From: Campylorhamphus procurvoides | Lineage: Eukaryota; Chordata; Aves; Passeriformes; Dendrocolaptidae | Direction of reading: 5' to 3' | NCBI GenBank assembly: GCA_013396655.1 | Contig: WBMV01009170.1 | Location: forward strand, 496,001-560,000 | Length of the DNA: 64,000 bases | In this document: one piece after another, positions 1 through 12,851 of the stretch | Layout: every line of letters begins with the position of its first letter | How positions within the stretch are numbered: position 1 is the stretch's first letter | The notes under the pieces: model-generated | Told to the model about the DNA's origin: nothing | What the model saw: the letters and a program-made list of their open reading frames with translations, nothing else | Database searches by the model: none | Position numbers and translations under genes: made by a program

Positions 1-3000
1 TGCTTCAGCTAAGGTTCACTGCTTTTTCTTCTCACAGCAAATAACCAAATACCACCTTTAAAGTCTCATATGAAAAGAAAAAATACATTGGAAAAATGGA
101 AATAAATTTGATGGTATGCGATCGTAGGTGTATCTGTGTATTTTCAGGTTTAGTATTCTTAGTGATGACTGATTATCACACAGCTTATAGAGAGTTTCTT
201 TCCTTTTGAAAACAGTCTTCAGTGTGTTATGTAGACTATAAAACCATCATTTGAATGCTACATAAAATTCAAATACTGCAGCTCTACAGTCACAAGATTC
301 ATGCAGCTTAGCAATGCTGGGCCGCTATGTATAATTTGACTGAGATTTCTCATTTTTCCTGTCATACTTCATTTTAATTTGATGCATTAAAGCCCTCTGA
401 GATAGAATGGTCTCATATTTGCAGGCTGCGTAGTCCAAATATCTCTTGCCTGTTTCAAAACTTTCTTAGTGTGTGTGTATGTTAGCTTTGTTGAAGGACC
501 TGACATGTAGTTACTTTTAAAGGAAGAGAATGGGTTTACAGAAATGCACACCAACATGTTTATGTGCTCTCTTTTTCGGTTGTTCATGCTTCCAACTCAT
601 TCTTTAGTGCACTCAGGAAGAAGAATGAAACATCAAATATAGGCCAAACTTTCTATATGGAAAACGTAGCCTGTCTTGCAGCAAGAGAAGTATTGTCTGT
701 TTCAAGACATAACTGGAATAAATAGTATTCTGAAAACCATTACATGTATGGTATTTAAATGAGCTGGTTCTTCTAAAATGAAATAGAAATTACTGAAAAC
801 AAAGAAAATAATAGATAATACTAAATAATAAAAGCTTTATCAAAATGTCATATGAGAAGTTAGGAAAATTGAAGCAGTCACAATCCTGAGAGGTTTGGCT
901 TGGTATGAATAACTTTTCTCACTAAGGGAGATTTTTCACTTTAGGCATGGCATCGTTTCCATTTTTTTTTTCCTTTATTTTCATAAACCCAACATCAAGA
1001 ACATTTCAATATAATTCTTATAATACATCTGGTGCACCTTAGGGCATTGTCAGTCACTGTGTGACAGAAGTGCCATCATAAGAGTTACTGGTGAGGAGGG
1101 CAGTAGGCTGCAAATGCAAGAATGGTGCTATTCCCACTTGCACTGCTGTCTTAGTATGCAACTTCAGGCATGTTAGTTTAGTTCAGTTCTGTTCCTATGT
1201 ATAAATATATCACTTCCTATATATATAAGTAAAGATAATAATTGTTTTGGGTGCATAGTAGATAAGATATGTGCTCATTATTCCTTACTTGAAGACAAAA
1301 TTAAGATTCAAAACTATGACTGTATAGTATGTTGTATAAATATCATCTATGTATACTGACTAAATGCCCATGAGGATGAGGGTGAAAACTGCTGTTCAGA
1401 GATGACCTTACTACAGTCATCCACCGTGGAACATCATGAGCTACTAGTTATACTGTCCAAGTAAATCAACCCCTTTGAAAAACAGTGCACCTGGGGTAGC
1501 TTGGCATGGTGCTATGGATTTGAGCTATTGTATCTATATATTCTGCATTGAGATAGGAACTCCCTGATCTATAGTAGCTGTGGAGAGCTAGTAGGACTAG
1601 CACAGAAAATGTGCTGCATATTGTCATTTTTACTTAATATGGAGACACTGCTGAGTCCTAGTTCGTATATGAAGGAAGGGTTGAATTAGGCTGCCTACAT
1701 TAGGCAGTCCATGTAGGACACGTACCCAATCTGAGTGGCATGACCATGCTCTTCTGTTATAGGGTGATAAAGGAGCTTGGATATTGTGCTAAGTGATTTC
1801 AGTCACCTGAATTACATTTGTGGTAGACTCTGCTGTAAGCACCATGGCAAGAGATGTGAAAATGATCCTTGCCCTCCTGGTCTTAGGGTGCAAGAGTGGT
1901 GGCAATGGAGGTGGAAGGGACTGTAATGAGGAAGCAGGGTGTGAGTTGTCAAATGTGATGGCAGATCTTCCTGTAGATTGTGTGGAGTGTCCTAAGGAGA
2001 TGACATACACCATGGAAAAATTAAAGAGAAGGTAAATTTGTGAGGAAGGGAATTATGCTGGACACTGGAGGACCAGAAAATGTATAGAAAATAATTCTTG
2101 TAGTAGAGAAGGAATAGTTGTAAAAGCAGTCTTGATTTATGCTTTATTTTCTGCTACTTTATTATTGCTCAGTGTAATACAAAATTAATCATATGCAGAT
2201 CTTGTTACATGACCTTAAAGCTTGCACTCTGTAGAATGACTTAAAAAACATTTTTAAAGGGTGCACTAATACCAGTTTGCACTTATCACTCCTCCAATGA
2301 AGGCCAGAATTCCTCATTTATAGAGATACATTTTTAATAAATGCATCTGGTAATATAGAAGGTAAGTCCAAATATCAAGAGTAAGTCTTTTAAGTAGGTA
2401 GGAGATGGATATATTTCAGAAGTCTGTCTTGAACCTGTGAAATAAAGCAGGTATTTTCAACTGCACTGCATGCCTGTGGTAATGTCAAAAAGCTTAACAA
2501 TATCCTATTTAAAAGACCATTTCTACACTGCCGAGTTCAATGAGATGCAAGTATTTCCTATGAGTCAGAGTTCTGACAACTCTGTCAGAAATATGTGTCC
2601 TAAAAATGACTGTGAGTTTATTAGGCACAATACATTAATGGTATACACACCCTTGTGTAAACAAATGTTTGTTACCATATGCAGTGGTCTTCAGCACCCT
2701 TTATGTCTCCAGCGAAATCATTTTATCCTGCAATTGTACCGCAGCTTGTTCTAGCCATGGTGAAGACAGAAGGCACCGGCTCTGATTTCCATCCTGTCCT
2801 CATTGTCCTGGCAGATGGACTTTAATGCTGAGCAGGGCTGGAAATAAAATATTTTTTGTTAAATTGGGCAAACCAAACATTTTTTCATGGTTTTTCAGGA
2901 CCCACAAATCCCCATGACAGTGGCTACTCACTACTGAGTGCTGCTGATGCTCGGAGTATCATGTATGCCTTAACAACATACACAGTGTGCACTGTGCCCC

Positions 3001-3625
3001 CTTTCAATACTCTGGCCTCAGTAGACTCCACCAGATGTGTATAGTTGTATATAGCTAGTGCAAATGGTGTGCAACAGGGTGTTCTCGGACCCGTCTTGGT
3101 TTGAGTGGGAGCTACTACTTTGCCTGAGCTGTCTCTGGCTCTTTCAAGTAGGACACTGTTCTCTAGACACAGTGACACAAGGGACTGGAGCCTTGTAGAA
3201 AGCTTTATGGTTGTAACAGAAATTAAAATTAATTAAAAAAAATTAAATCTTAATTTAAAAATATTCTGCTTTTTTGATCATAACAAAACAGTGTTTTCTT
3301 TAAAAACAACCTTTAGTAACCAAACAGATGGGTAGTGTTTTGTATTATGTTGTTGGAATATAAAGTAAAATATTTAATTTGATGGACAATCAGAAGTAAA
3401 AGCATATCAGTAAATAACAAGTGATGCAGGTCTGATGTGTTTCCCTCGTCCCCCTCCACTAAGTTTTTCTTTTGGCAGAAATGTCTGATAACTGTCACAT
3501 TATTGTGTAGAATCTCATTACAGCAATATTTTCAGATAAATTTTACACTGGAGATTGAAATGAAAATATGGGGAAAAAAAGAGAGATATTAAACTGTAGC
3601 TTGGTTTTTTTAAGTTCTATAGGCT
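1..3625. other. Non-coding AT-rich DNA, nothing gene-like
   Basis: All open frames here are under 100 codons, lie on both strands at random and show no family resemblance. I see no repeat ends, CpG cluster or convincing paired splice sites. An especially AT-rich patch lies near 3220-3270. This is probably intergenic or intronic sequence. Confidence 0.7.
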
Positions 3626-3660
3626 TCCTCTACCTTAATTGAGAAGATTAAGGTAGAGGA
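3626..3660. repeat. Perfect 14-bp inverted repeat (hairpin, 7-nt loop)
   Basis: The arm at 3626-3639 (TCCTCTACCTTAAT) is the exact reverse complement of 3647-3660, with the loop TGAGAAG between them. Pairing stops abruptly on both outer sides. The stem is too short for an ordinary microRNA precursor, which needs roughly 25-30 paired bases. It could form a cruciform or be a remnant of a small foldback element; no function is implied. Confidence 0.85.
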
Positions 3661-6600
3661 TTTCAAGATTAAAGTATATACACAGGCAAATTGCCTAAAT
3701 TGTTTCTGCTGTTAAAGAGCACATGATGGTTAATCCTGGAGCTATGAGCAGCCTGTAAATTCCACTGGGTTGTACAGTTCACTGTAGGTGAGAGACTGAT
3801 GGGGTGAAGTGCAGAAAGCTGATGATTCTTTCTTTCCTCCTTGCCTCTCTCAGACTTGTTGGTGTGCTTTGGAAAAAATGACAGCATGGTCCAGTGGATT
3901 TTATTTGTATGTATGCATTCATCTGCAGTGACAACAAAGAGCTGAGCATTGTTTTCATTGTGTAATTTCATTGTGTATTTCAAAGTATCAGTGGAGAAAA
4001 AGTAAATCTTCTCACATTTTCACTCCCGTAGGCTCTGGTGTAGTTGTGCTGTAATGGAACTGTCCTACGACTGCCAGAATCAGCCCTGCAATTCAGGCTA
4101 TTAGCTTGTATAGTGTGTATTTTGTCAGGGCTAATGTGGGCAATGTCGTCAGTGTCCTGCTATGAAAAAGCTTGCGGTTGCTGAAGCACAGGATAACTGT
4201 AGGAGAGCTGGAGTAGGACTTGCTACTACAAAGAGAACAAAAATAGTTCAGAAACCAAAGAGCTTTCCCAAAAACCTAAAACCTCACTTTGATGTGAAAG
4301 GGGAGTAGTGGAAGAAGGACTTTAATCCCTCAGGTGTGATTTGGCATCACTGTGTCTGTGTTTGGCATAGTTTAGCACTTGATGCCATGTGTATCTCTCT
4401 CTCTGGAGAGCTGGATGGCTGCCAACATCAGCAAAAATCAGGGTAGACCTCTGTCTAGGGAGGTACCTGCTCTCTAGGGCAGAGGGTCCTGTACAGCTTC
4501 TGCTGCCTTTCGACCTGCTGCACCTCCTGCTAGCATTGACCCTTCTTTCTCTCCACATGCTAGAAAGGATTTAGGAATGTGGTAACTGCCCGGGGGCTTT
4601 ATAAGCCATTCTCACTATGTTCTGAGTTTGTTCATGTTAGTTTATTTACTGCACACTCAAGTTGTTATTGAATTACTGAGCTTCTGTGTGAATAGAAGTC
4701 TCTCTGTGAGGGGAGATGCTGTGCTGTCGCTGTCTGCTGGAAGCTGGGCTCTGTGATGTATGCCAGAGTCCTGGGAGTTCATCAGCTGGGGATGGTTTGG
4801 AAAAGCAGCTGTTGAATAAGAAACTAAATGAAACTTCAGCATTTTTCAAATCTTGTCTGTCAAAATTCAGAGATGGATAGTGCATTATTATTTAGAACAT
4901 TGGCAGTTCCTTTTAACAGTTAACATTGTTCTGTGCTGACTGTATTCTTGTTACTATTTTCTACCTTCATTCATGGAGTTTTTTTGCAAGGTAATGTGTG
5001 GTCTATAATAGAAAGCTTTTCTTCAGCAATCTGCAAACCTATGGAGCAGTCAAAGATGTAGAGCAATCATTTTTGTAGAATATATGGAAGGAAAATTGCA
5101 TTCTCAGCCTCTAGTGACAAGTAAGCATTTGTTTTTTCCTTTGCATTAACACTACAAGGTGATGGGAGACATTACTGCTCCTTTAATAAAAATGCTGTTG
5201 AAAAGTGCTGGTGAGGTTCCTCATAGATTCTGTTTCCTCCACTTGGCATTTAGTGATGCTGAATCAACCACTTTATTTCTAAGGCCTGCACACGCACAAA
5301 ACATACAGCCAAACATACCACAAATTGACAGGAAAGTGAAGATCTGTAGAGCAGAAGTTACAGGTAATTTTTACTGACTTCATACTGGCATTGCCTTTTC
5401 TTTAAATCTGGAAAGAAATAGTTTCTCTTACTATCTCTGGAAAAAATTCAGGGAAATTCCTAGGGTTAGTAACTGAGAAAAATGTCATAATAGTTTCCTG
5501 TCATTCAGTTGGAAGATACAATAGATTTTTGTTGCCCATAGCAGAAGATTTTTTTTTGGAAAGTAAATAGCTGCAGAAGTAAAAAAAAAAAAAAAATTAA
5601 AAAAAATCACGCAAAGGTATGTTTTCCCAATATATTTTTCAGGATGAAAAATGAAGATAAATACTGATATATTTCTAACAAAGACTTATCTGCCTTCTGA
5701 TTCTCTTTTTGATGAGGAAAAGTATGTTTTATTTAATTAAAATTTTAAGAGTTCAGATTAAAGTTCTTTGAGCAGGAACTGTTCTACTTGTATATATTTA
5801 AACTAGGGGAGAGTTAAAATACAGACTGTTAGGTATCTCTTGGTTAGCCAAGGGGTTGCATTTAAAAGGTGTGAGAAACAATTTAGCATGTATTGGGCAA
5901 GTTTCTATAAATTTCTGTAAAACACAGGAAACTTTATACACAATTTCATCAAGGTTCAAACTGGCAGGTAAGCTAGTTAAACACTTTGCAGTTAGAGCAT
6001 GGAAAAGGCACTGCTGCAAAGCTTTCTGTTATTCCTCAGTGTTCATGGATGCTTTCAGATGTTTAGTTAGATCTGTCAAAAATGCAGTACAGTTCAACTC
6101 CCATCTACAGATGTAATCTCTTAAGGGGCATTTGCAAGACAGTCCTTAGTATAAGTAGTTTGAAACAAAGGAATAAAAGAAGATTTTTTGAGAGTAAATC
6201 AACTTTAGAAAAATCTTCAGATGTTTTCCTTTATCAATTCCAAATCACTCATGATGGGCGTAAGAAATTCTCTTTTGGGGCAGAATGAATTTTGGGTTAA
6301 AAAGCCAAAGAAGATGAAGGCAATAGCAACAGTGGCAAGCTTTGCTGTGCTCAGGGGTCCCTTATTACCTTAGCTGATTGTTCAGGCCAAATAGGACGGC
6401 ATTGTAGGCCATCAACTGTTTTTTAGGGCAGAAAAAAGGAAACAATTCATGTAATGGAGACATCTAATAATTTTTAAATGGATGGACAGGCTGGAATGTA
6501 ACTATTAAAGGCAGCTATGGCGTATCAGGTCTGCTTAGCTGTGAGTCACCACTGACCCTGCCAGACTAGTAACTCTGGAGGAACCACTTGATTGTCTCTG

Positions 6601-9600
6601 AACAGTTAAAAGGAAGCACACCTTGACCTTCTAGGAAATCAGCAATTAAACAAGACCTGTTTAATTTCCTGATGTTCCTTCCATCTTTCCTTTTCCTAGA
6701 ACTATGTGAAGCGTTGAGTAGAACTATGCAAAACCAGCTCTGTTTTACAGTTTCAGGCAGTGGACTGCCTGTAATACTCTCTGTGCTATTTGAGCTCACC
6801 TTAAGTATCAAAACCAAGCTAAAATATCTAACTTTGGAGTATTTGTTTTCCATCCAGGTAACAGACTACTATTGGACTTCCTTATCTGAAAGTAAAACCC
6901 TACTTTTTAAATAGCTTTGGTGTTGAAAGACTTAAGGATGTGGAAGCAGCAGAGCCAATGAGAACAGGATTTTAACCATAAGAGAGTGAGAGTTCATGAA
7001 GTGTTAATGCTTTTATTGGGTGACATTGCATGTAGAGAACTGAGTTCCAGAATTTGTGACATGTCAGTTAAAACTCAGTGTAGCATTTTAGTCTCTTCCT
7101 ATACTTTTTTGCTGGTTCCCAGCTGTCCTAAAGCCTTGTTTATCTGAATAGACTTAACTGTGAAAAAAATCTGTTAAAAGCATTCCCAGTCTGACTACAC
7201 CCTAGTTTTAGCAATGAATGTGTCCCCATGTGCATCTGAATTGTGGAAAGCTTTTTCTCCTATTTGTTTTCTGCTAAGCATATCTTTCTTGGAAATCATA
7301 TAATTTTGTGAATTTCAGAAATGTAGTTTGCTTGTTAGGGTACACCGTGATCTAGCAAAATGAGTTTCTGGTCAGGATTCTGTTAAAACCGTAATGGATA
7401 GACATGGGAGTTATGGAGTTATTTCCCTCCCTAATTTCCCAAGCTTTGAAAAAGTAAAAGCACAGCAGAAAGTAGATTTGAGAAAAACATGGCCTGCTGG
7501 GTTTTATTGTTAAGGTTTCCTTAATAAAATAATAATTAAAAAAAAGAGTAATAAAAGAAAAAGCAGATTGGACCACTCAGTCAAATGGAAACAAGCCTTT
7601 TTGGGGAGCTTTTCATCAAAAACACATAATTACAGGAAGTAGACCAGGAAAGAAAACAAAAATTTCTAAAACAACAGCCCTCAAAATAAGTAAGCAAACA
7701 CATGTTAGCCTTATGTACAAATCTTGCTGTGTTGGTCCTGCAGCAGGCACTTTCATAATAGTTTGTAAACCATTTTCATCTTCCAGAATTTTTTATCCAC
7801 ATAAAGTCCATATCATCCTCATTAGTGAATTATCTCCCCTTGCCCCCCCCACCAGTGAATGTATAACATGCAGAATAAGTTCACTTTCCAAAAGCTTTAA
7901 TTTACTGACTCCAAAAATTCTTACATCTCAAAATTCATTCTCCAGTTGGAAAACATTTCAGAATTTGTGCCTTTTTTTTCATTTTATGGCTTATTTTGGA
8001 GAATTACCATGTAAATATAATGTGAGAAATTAATTTCTAGCCTAGTAATGAGAGATCTGAACTAGATTGGAGGAACAAGTTCCAACTTGCAATAAAAATG
8101 GTATCCTGGCTGTGGAGGAGGTTTCTTCCAGCTTATCAATTGTGTGAATAATGTTCAGTAAGACTATAAACATTCAAGCAATTCACTTAGGTTTTGGGAA
8201 ATATAAGTGTGTTTCAAAGTCCATCAGTCTCTAGAACACAGGACATTTATAATGTTCTTTTCTAATGCTGGTTTTGACTACTAACTTTTAGCCTGATAAC
8301 TTGGTCAATATAGCCAGATTTCATAACCCACCACTAAGGCCAGGCCAAAGCTTGCAAAAGGCATGAAAACTTACTAGGAAGGTTCAGCTTGTTGTGAGGC
8401 ACAACTCAGCGTTGACACAAACACAATTCGAGTTTGACAGGGCTGTAAACAGATATTTTGTGTTTCAGTGGTATTAAAAAGGAAAGGATAACTTTCCTTT
8501 AAAATTGTGTCTTACATACTCTTTGATTGTGAAGCATAGCCTTGATATGTAAACATACGGCTGATGTATGTGTGCTTCCATGAGGACAAAAGCAAACAAT
8601 AAATCAAATCGAGATTTTGCACATCATCTAATTCATCATCTTTGGGTTATGCAAACATATGCTCCCTGCTTTTAAGGGACCGTGCTGGGAAGGGCAAGGT
8701 GCAAAGCACCATGCTTGAGAGTGCAAGAATTTCATAAGCAGTGTACATCTGTTCTTGCAGTACTTTCATGATATGCAATGATGAATGATCTTCTCTGAGT
8801 TCATATTATAAGGGGAAACCTAGGAGGATGTGGTCACTGTTGAGATTGACAGTTACTACAGGATACTGTATATCTAGTTTGATTGGTGGAAATTTAAACA
8901 GTGACTTCAGTCAGAGCAGAATTTTTGCAAATTGTTCTGGAAGAAATTATTTATTTATTAGTACAGGCTTTCTAGAAATAACTAGACAATTATGGGAGAA
9001 ACTTGTAACTTATATGTAGCATAACATAATGAAATCAACATTTATTTTTCCTAATTCTTGGTTTTTTTTATGAGAAATAAGCACCAGAAGGCTTTTTGAA
9101 ACTTGTTAGAACCATAGAAAGGCATTTAAGTATCTGTAGCAAAGTATCTGTATCTGGAATTGGGACAAAGAATTTAGTTTTCTTCCTGTCAAGGAGAATC
9201 AGTAAGATATGACCTCCTCAGAGGCAGGAGGTAGTTGGTTTAGTGAAAGGAACTGCCTCAACCTTCTTTTCTGCAGAAGAGGAGGTGCATTTACTGAGTC
9301 TGATGTTCTCCTAAGGTGGATGTGAAGGGTGGTCTTTGGCCCAGGAGGAGTCTATTCTACAGAAGCTGCTAATCTAAGCCAGCCAGACCAAGGTACAGTG
9401 CTCTCTGTGGGAGAGTTGCTTTCTTAGCAGGTCCTGCAGAAGCCATTTAGTCCGTGGTGGTAGTGACTAACGTGACTCCGAGGATGCGCCAGAGCAGCAA
9501 AGATGTCCTCTCTTAAATGAGGAACCACAATCTACTGCAGACGTGTCTGTTTTTCCTTTTTTATTCTGATGTAAGGGTAAGTTTTCTTGGGATGTGGATT

Positions 9601-10847
9601 TTTTTTTTATCAGATATTAATATTCAGTAGTGATTTATTACTTGTTCATTGTATTTTTTATTCCCTTAATAAGAGGGAAAGGGATGGAAAGCAAAGCAAA
9701 GGTAAATACTTTTTTCTTAAATGGTAATGGTTAGGGAGCTCTCTGGGGTTTTAAAGTGGCTTTCTTCCCTCACATGGATACTCATGGTGCTGTCAACAAA
9801 GTAAAACAGATGAGACAGAGGACAAAATGAGATTGGTAATTAATTGTAGTTAATTGGTATAATTCATTAACTTGTGTCTGCGATCAGTTACAAGGTATCT
9901 CTGTTGTGAGGGGTAAGAGCAAACTAGAAGCTAAATATTCTTCCATTGACTTTGTAAGAATTTTCTTAATACTTCATGATACACAGGCTAGATAGAAAAT
10001 ACCCACTTACCATTACTAGAATAGCAGACACTTTATACACACAAGTAACAGTGCTAGTGTTTGCCTTCATTCCCTTCAACCTGTCATTTTCCTGTCTTGG
10101 TTTCCTCTGCTTATGAAATCTGAGGGGACTGAGCCTTGCACTTTGAAATGATCTAGAATGCCAACTGTGCCAAACCATGTGAAATCATACATACTGGTTT
10201 TACAGAGGAGACCTTGGTTCACTAGGTACCCAGATAAAATATTTAAATCATTCAACATGGAATGTGAGTTGATATTTCAGAAATGGGGCAGTAAAGAAAG
10301 AAAAGGTGTGTTTATTGCTTATGGCATTTTTAGACTTACCGGAATCACTCTGTTTTCTGTTTATTTTTAATATCAAAAAATGCCTCTGTGGAAAGGTAGT
10401 TTGATCAGGGAACATGTAATGGAACAGAAATGGTTTTAATTTTATTTCTGATTGAATCCAAACCAAGTGATCAGTGTCTTACCAGAATTAATATCTGACA
10501 TTTAGCAATGGTAGTTCACATGACAGGAATTGATAATACAGTACTTTCATTGATTGATTCATTTCAGAGAAGTGAAAAAAAATTGCCTTATTAACCCAAG
10601 AGAAGCTGATTTACCCTGGCAATATATGTGTGAGATATACATTAGTAGAACGGCAAAACAAGCCCATGACAGACTTCATCAGTAACTAGTTTCCCAGAGA
10701 AATATTTAATGAAAACCAAAATCCTGTATGCTGTTTAGCCTGTTTTTAAGAAAATGAGAGCTAGGCAATTGTACAGTCACTGGTGTTTCTCTGGTAACTT
10801 TTGAACATATTGTGCAATTTCTGATTCAAGCTTGAAGAAGAATGGAA
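3661..10847. other. Non-coding AT-rich DNA
   Basis: No coding frame or recognisable repeat was found. It contains an A16 run followed by TT and A8 (5581-5606), which could be the tail of an old retrotransposed copy, but no parent sequence is recognisable upstream. A cluster of transcription-factor-like motifs lies at 8540-8665 (listed separately). An acceptor-like site near 9277 leads into sequence with early stops in all three frames, so I do not call an exon there. Confidence 0.65.
8540..8665. promoter_or_regulatory. Possible enhancer-like motif cluster
   Basis: This stretch packs a forkhead-type GTAAACA (8549-8555), a second AAACAATAAA-type site (8594-8603) and an octamer-like ATGCAAAC (8649-8656) into little over 100 bp. 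Such density is typical of developmental enhancers, but these motifs also occur by chance in AT-rich DNA. There is no conservation data here, so this is only a candidate. Confidence 0.2.
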
Positions 10848-10950
10848 CTTTCCCTTTCCCCTTCCCCTTCCTTTTCCTTTCCATCCCTCCTTCCCTCCCT
10901 TCCCCCCTCCTCCCTCTCTCCCCCTTCCTTCCTTTTTCTTCTCTTCTTTC
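10848..10950 (+). repeat. ~100-nt polypyrimidine / polypurine tract
   Basis: Almost every base is C or T; the one clear interruption is an A at 10883. It is built from CTTTCC, CCTTCC and TCCC units and looks like a degraded C/T-rich simple repeat. Mirror-like pyrimidine runs of this kind can form triplex (H-DNA) structures. The open frames across it (148 codons on plus, glycine/lysine/arginine-rich on minus) are by-products of the composition. Confidence 0.9.
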
Positions 10951-12262
10951 ATCTTTCCATACCATTTCAGCAGTAGTATGGTTATTCCTGAGGCATGGTA
11001 CTGGTATTTTGAATATCCCATCTGATTTTGTGAGAGAAACAAAGGAGTACCATGAGGGTTGCAGAATCATTTGTGATTCATATTTTTCTCTTCAAGTTCT
11101 TAGACTAAGTTATTTACCATCCTGCTACCTGGCAGAAAGTTTAGGGCAGTTCTATTCCAACTTGTACCAAAAATCATTTGGTTGGTTCCCAAGGAGCAGA
11201 TACAATGTGCTTTCTGATTTCATAAGGAGAGTTAAATCCAGATCTCTCTTTAGCGTTGAGCATGCACTGACCATCTGATAATCCCATAATGAAGAATTGC
11301 ATCATTCGTTTAATTTTGTTCTGCATGATAGAAACAAGGGCAGATGCAACTCCTTGCTCTTTCCAGTAAACCCAGGCCTGGGTAACATACTTTGAAGTGG
11401 TGCCAGTTTTATGTTCTCTGGAGTAGAAATTAATTACTCTTTCTAGACCAGATGAGTTAGAGTTTAGAAGGTAAAGCAGCCTGCCTGTGAAGCCCAGAAG
11501 TCAGCAATCAGAAAACTTAAATGATGTAGAACTGGTAATTTTCTGCAATATTTCTTTCTATTGATCCCAGTGGTAATTAAGTCTGAACCTTTGGGCAGCT
11601 CCCAACACATTTTTATCAAATGCTACAGTGATGCATTGAAGATCTCCATGTCCAGTGGTGAACAGGGTTGTTATCATAACTCTGCCTGAGTGGGTTGAAT
11701 GCACTTTGCTAACATTATTCTTAAGGGTGAAAGATGACTTTTGTTTCATGTACTAGCAGAAATATATTACAGGTCTTTGACAACCCTAAATTTGAAGGCC
11801 CTTGATAATTTTTTTGAGCTCAGTTCACATTGGCAAACCATTTTGATTTAATAATTTTTGTTTCAGCAAGTGTTTCTATTGCAGCCATTTTTTCAAACTG
11901 TCACGTTATCTTTCTGAGCAAATAAAGTAGGGCTACAATACTTGAAAGTGAGTGAGTCAGTAAACATTCGATTTTTTTCCACTTCCTAAAATGTTTTGTC
12001 TGGAATAGAAAAGCACTTTTCATATCTAAGTTTAACTGGGCTAGCAATTTCTCTGGTCAGCTGTGAAGAACATCCTTGGAAATACCACCCTAGGCTGAAA
12101 TACTGCTACCTCATTGAAATACCACCTAAATCTTTATAGATGTACCATTTAAATGATCTAGGTGGTGTTACTTGTCAGGCTGTAATGGCTTATATGGGAA
12201 TGAAATTTGTTCACACAAGTCTGAGTTATTTGGGGTTGGGACTAAACTGAGACAAGAACTAA
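10951..12262. other. Non-coding DNA
   Basis: I see no gene, repeat end or CpG cluster between the pyrimidine tract and the LTR. Frames are short and unremarkable. Confidence 0.65.
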
Positions 12263-12851
12263 GTCATGGTTTAATCCCCGCAGGCAACTAAGCACTAACA
12301 GCCACTGGCTCACTATCCCTGGTGGGATGGAAGAGAGGATCAGAAGACTAAAAGTGAGAAAACTCATGGGCTGAGGTCAAGACAGTTAGTAGGTAAACCA
12401 GAAGCTGTACATGCAATAAAAGCAAAACAGGGAATTCATTCCCACTTCCCAAGGGCATGCAGGTGTTCAGCCATCCCCAGGAAAGTAGGGCTCTGTCACG
12501 GGTTAACAGTGTGGGAAGGCAAATGCCATCACTCTGAATGTCCCTGCCTTCCTTCTTCTTCCTCCAGCTTTATATGCTGACCATGACACCATATGGGCTG
12601 GAATCCCTTTAGTCATTTGTGGTCAGCTGTCCTGGCTGTGTCCCCTCACAATTCATTGTGCCACCCCCAGCCTCCTCAGTGTTGGGGTGGGGTGACAGGC
12701 AGAAATGGCCGGGACTCTGTGTAAGCTCTGCTCAGCAATAGCTAAAATATCCCTGTGCTATCAACACTGTTGCCAGCACAAACCCAAACACAGCCTCATA
12801 CCAGCAAGAAGAAAGTAAAGAAACTTAAGTATCCCAGCCAAAACCAGCACA
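12263..12851 (-). mobile_element. Solo LTR of an avian endogenous retrovirus, minus strand
   Basis: Read on the minus strand it begins TGTGCTGGTTTTGGCTGGGA and ends near GATTAAACCATGA. The plus-strand text (start like TCATGGTTTAATCCCC, middle like CAGCTGTCCTGGCTGTGTCC, then TCTGTGTAAGC and TGCTCAGCA) matches an LTR family I recognise as dispersed in many bird genomes. A minus-strand TATA box (TATAAAG) sits at 12568-12574, which fixes the orientation. The length of about 590 bp fits an LTR. No primer-binding site, gag or pol follows, so it is a solo LTR left by recombination. It lacks a clear target-site duplication, suggesting age. The family name is not assigned. Confidence 0.75.

Noticed and set aside
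5581..5606. A-rich run resembling a retroposed mRNA tail
   Set aside because: No upstream sequence recognisable as a processed gene or SINE, and no target-site duplication.
9255..9391. Acceptor-like TTCTTTTCTGCAG followed by a donor-like AAG|GTACAG
   Set aside because: All three frames contain early stops between the two sites; a non-coding exon cannot be excluded, but nothing supports it.
10832..11278. 148-codon plus-strand frame and two overlapping minus frames rich in G, K, R and E
   Set aside because: The first part is only translation of the pyrimidine tract at 10848-10950, which lacks stop codons.
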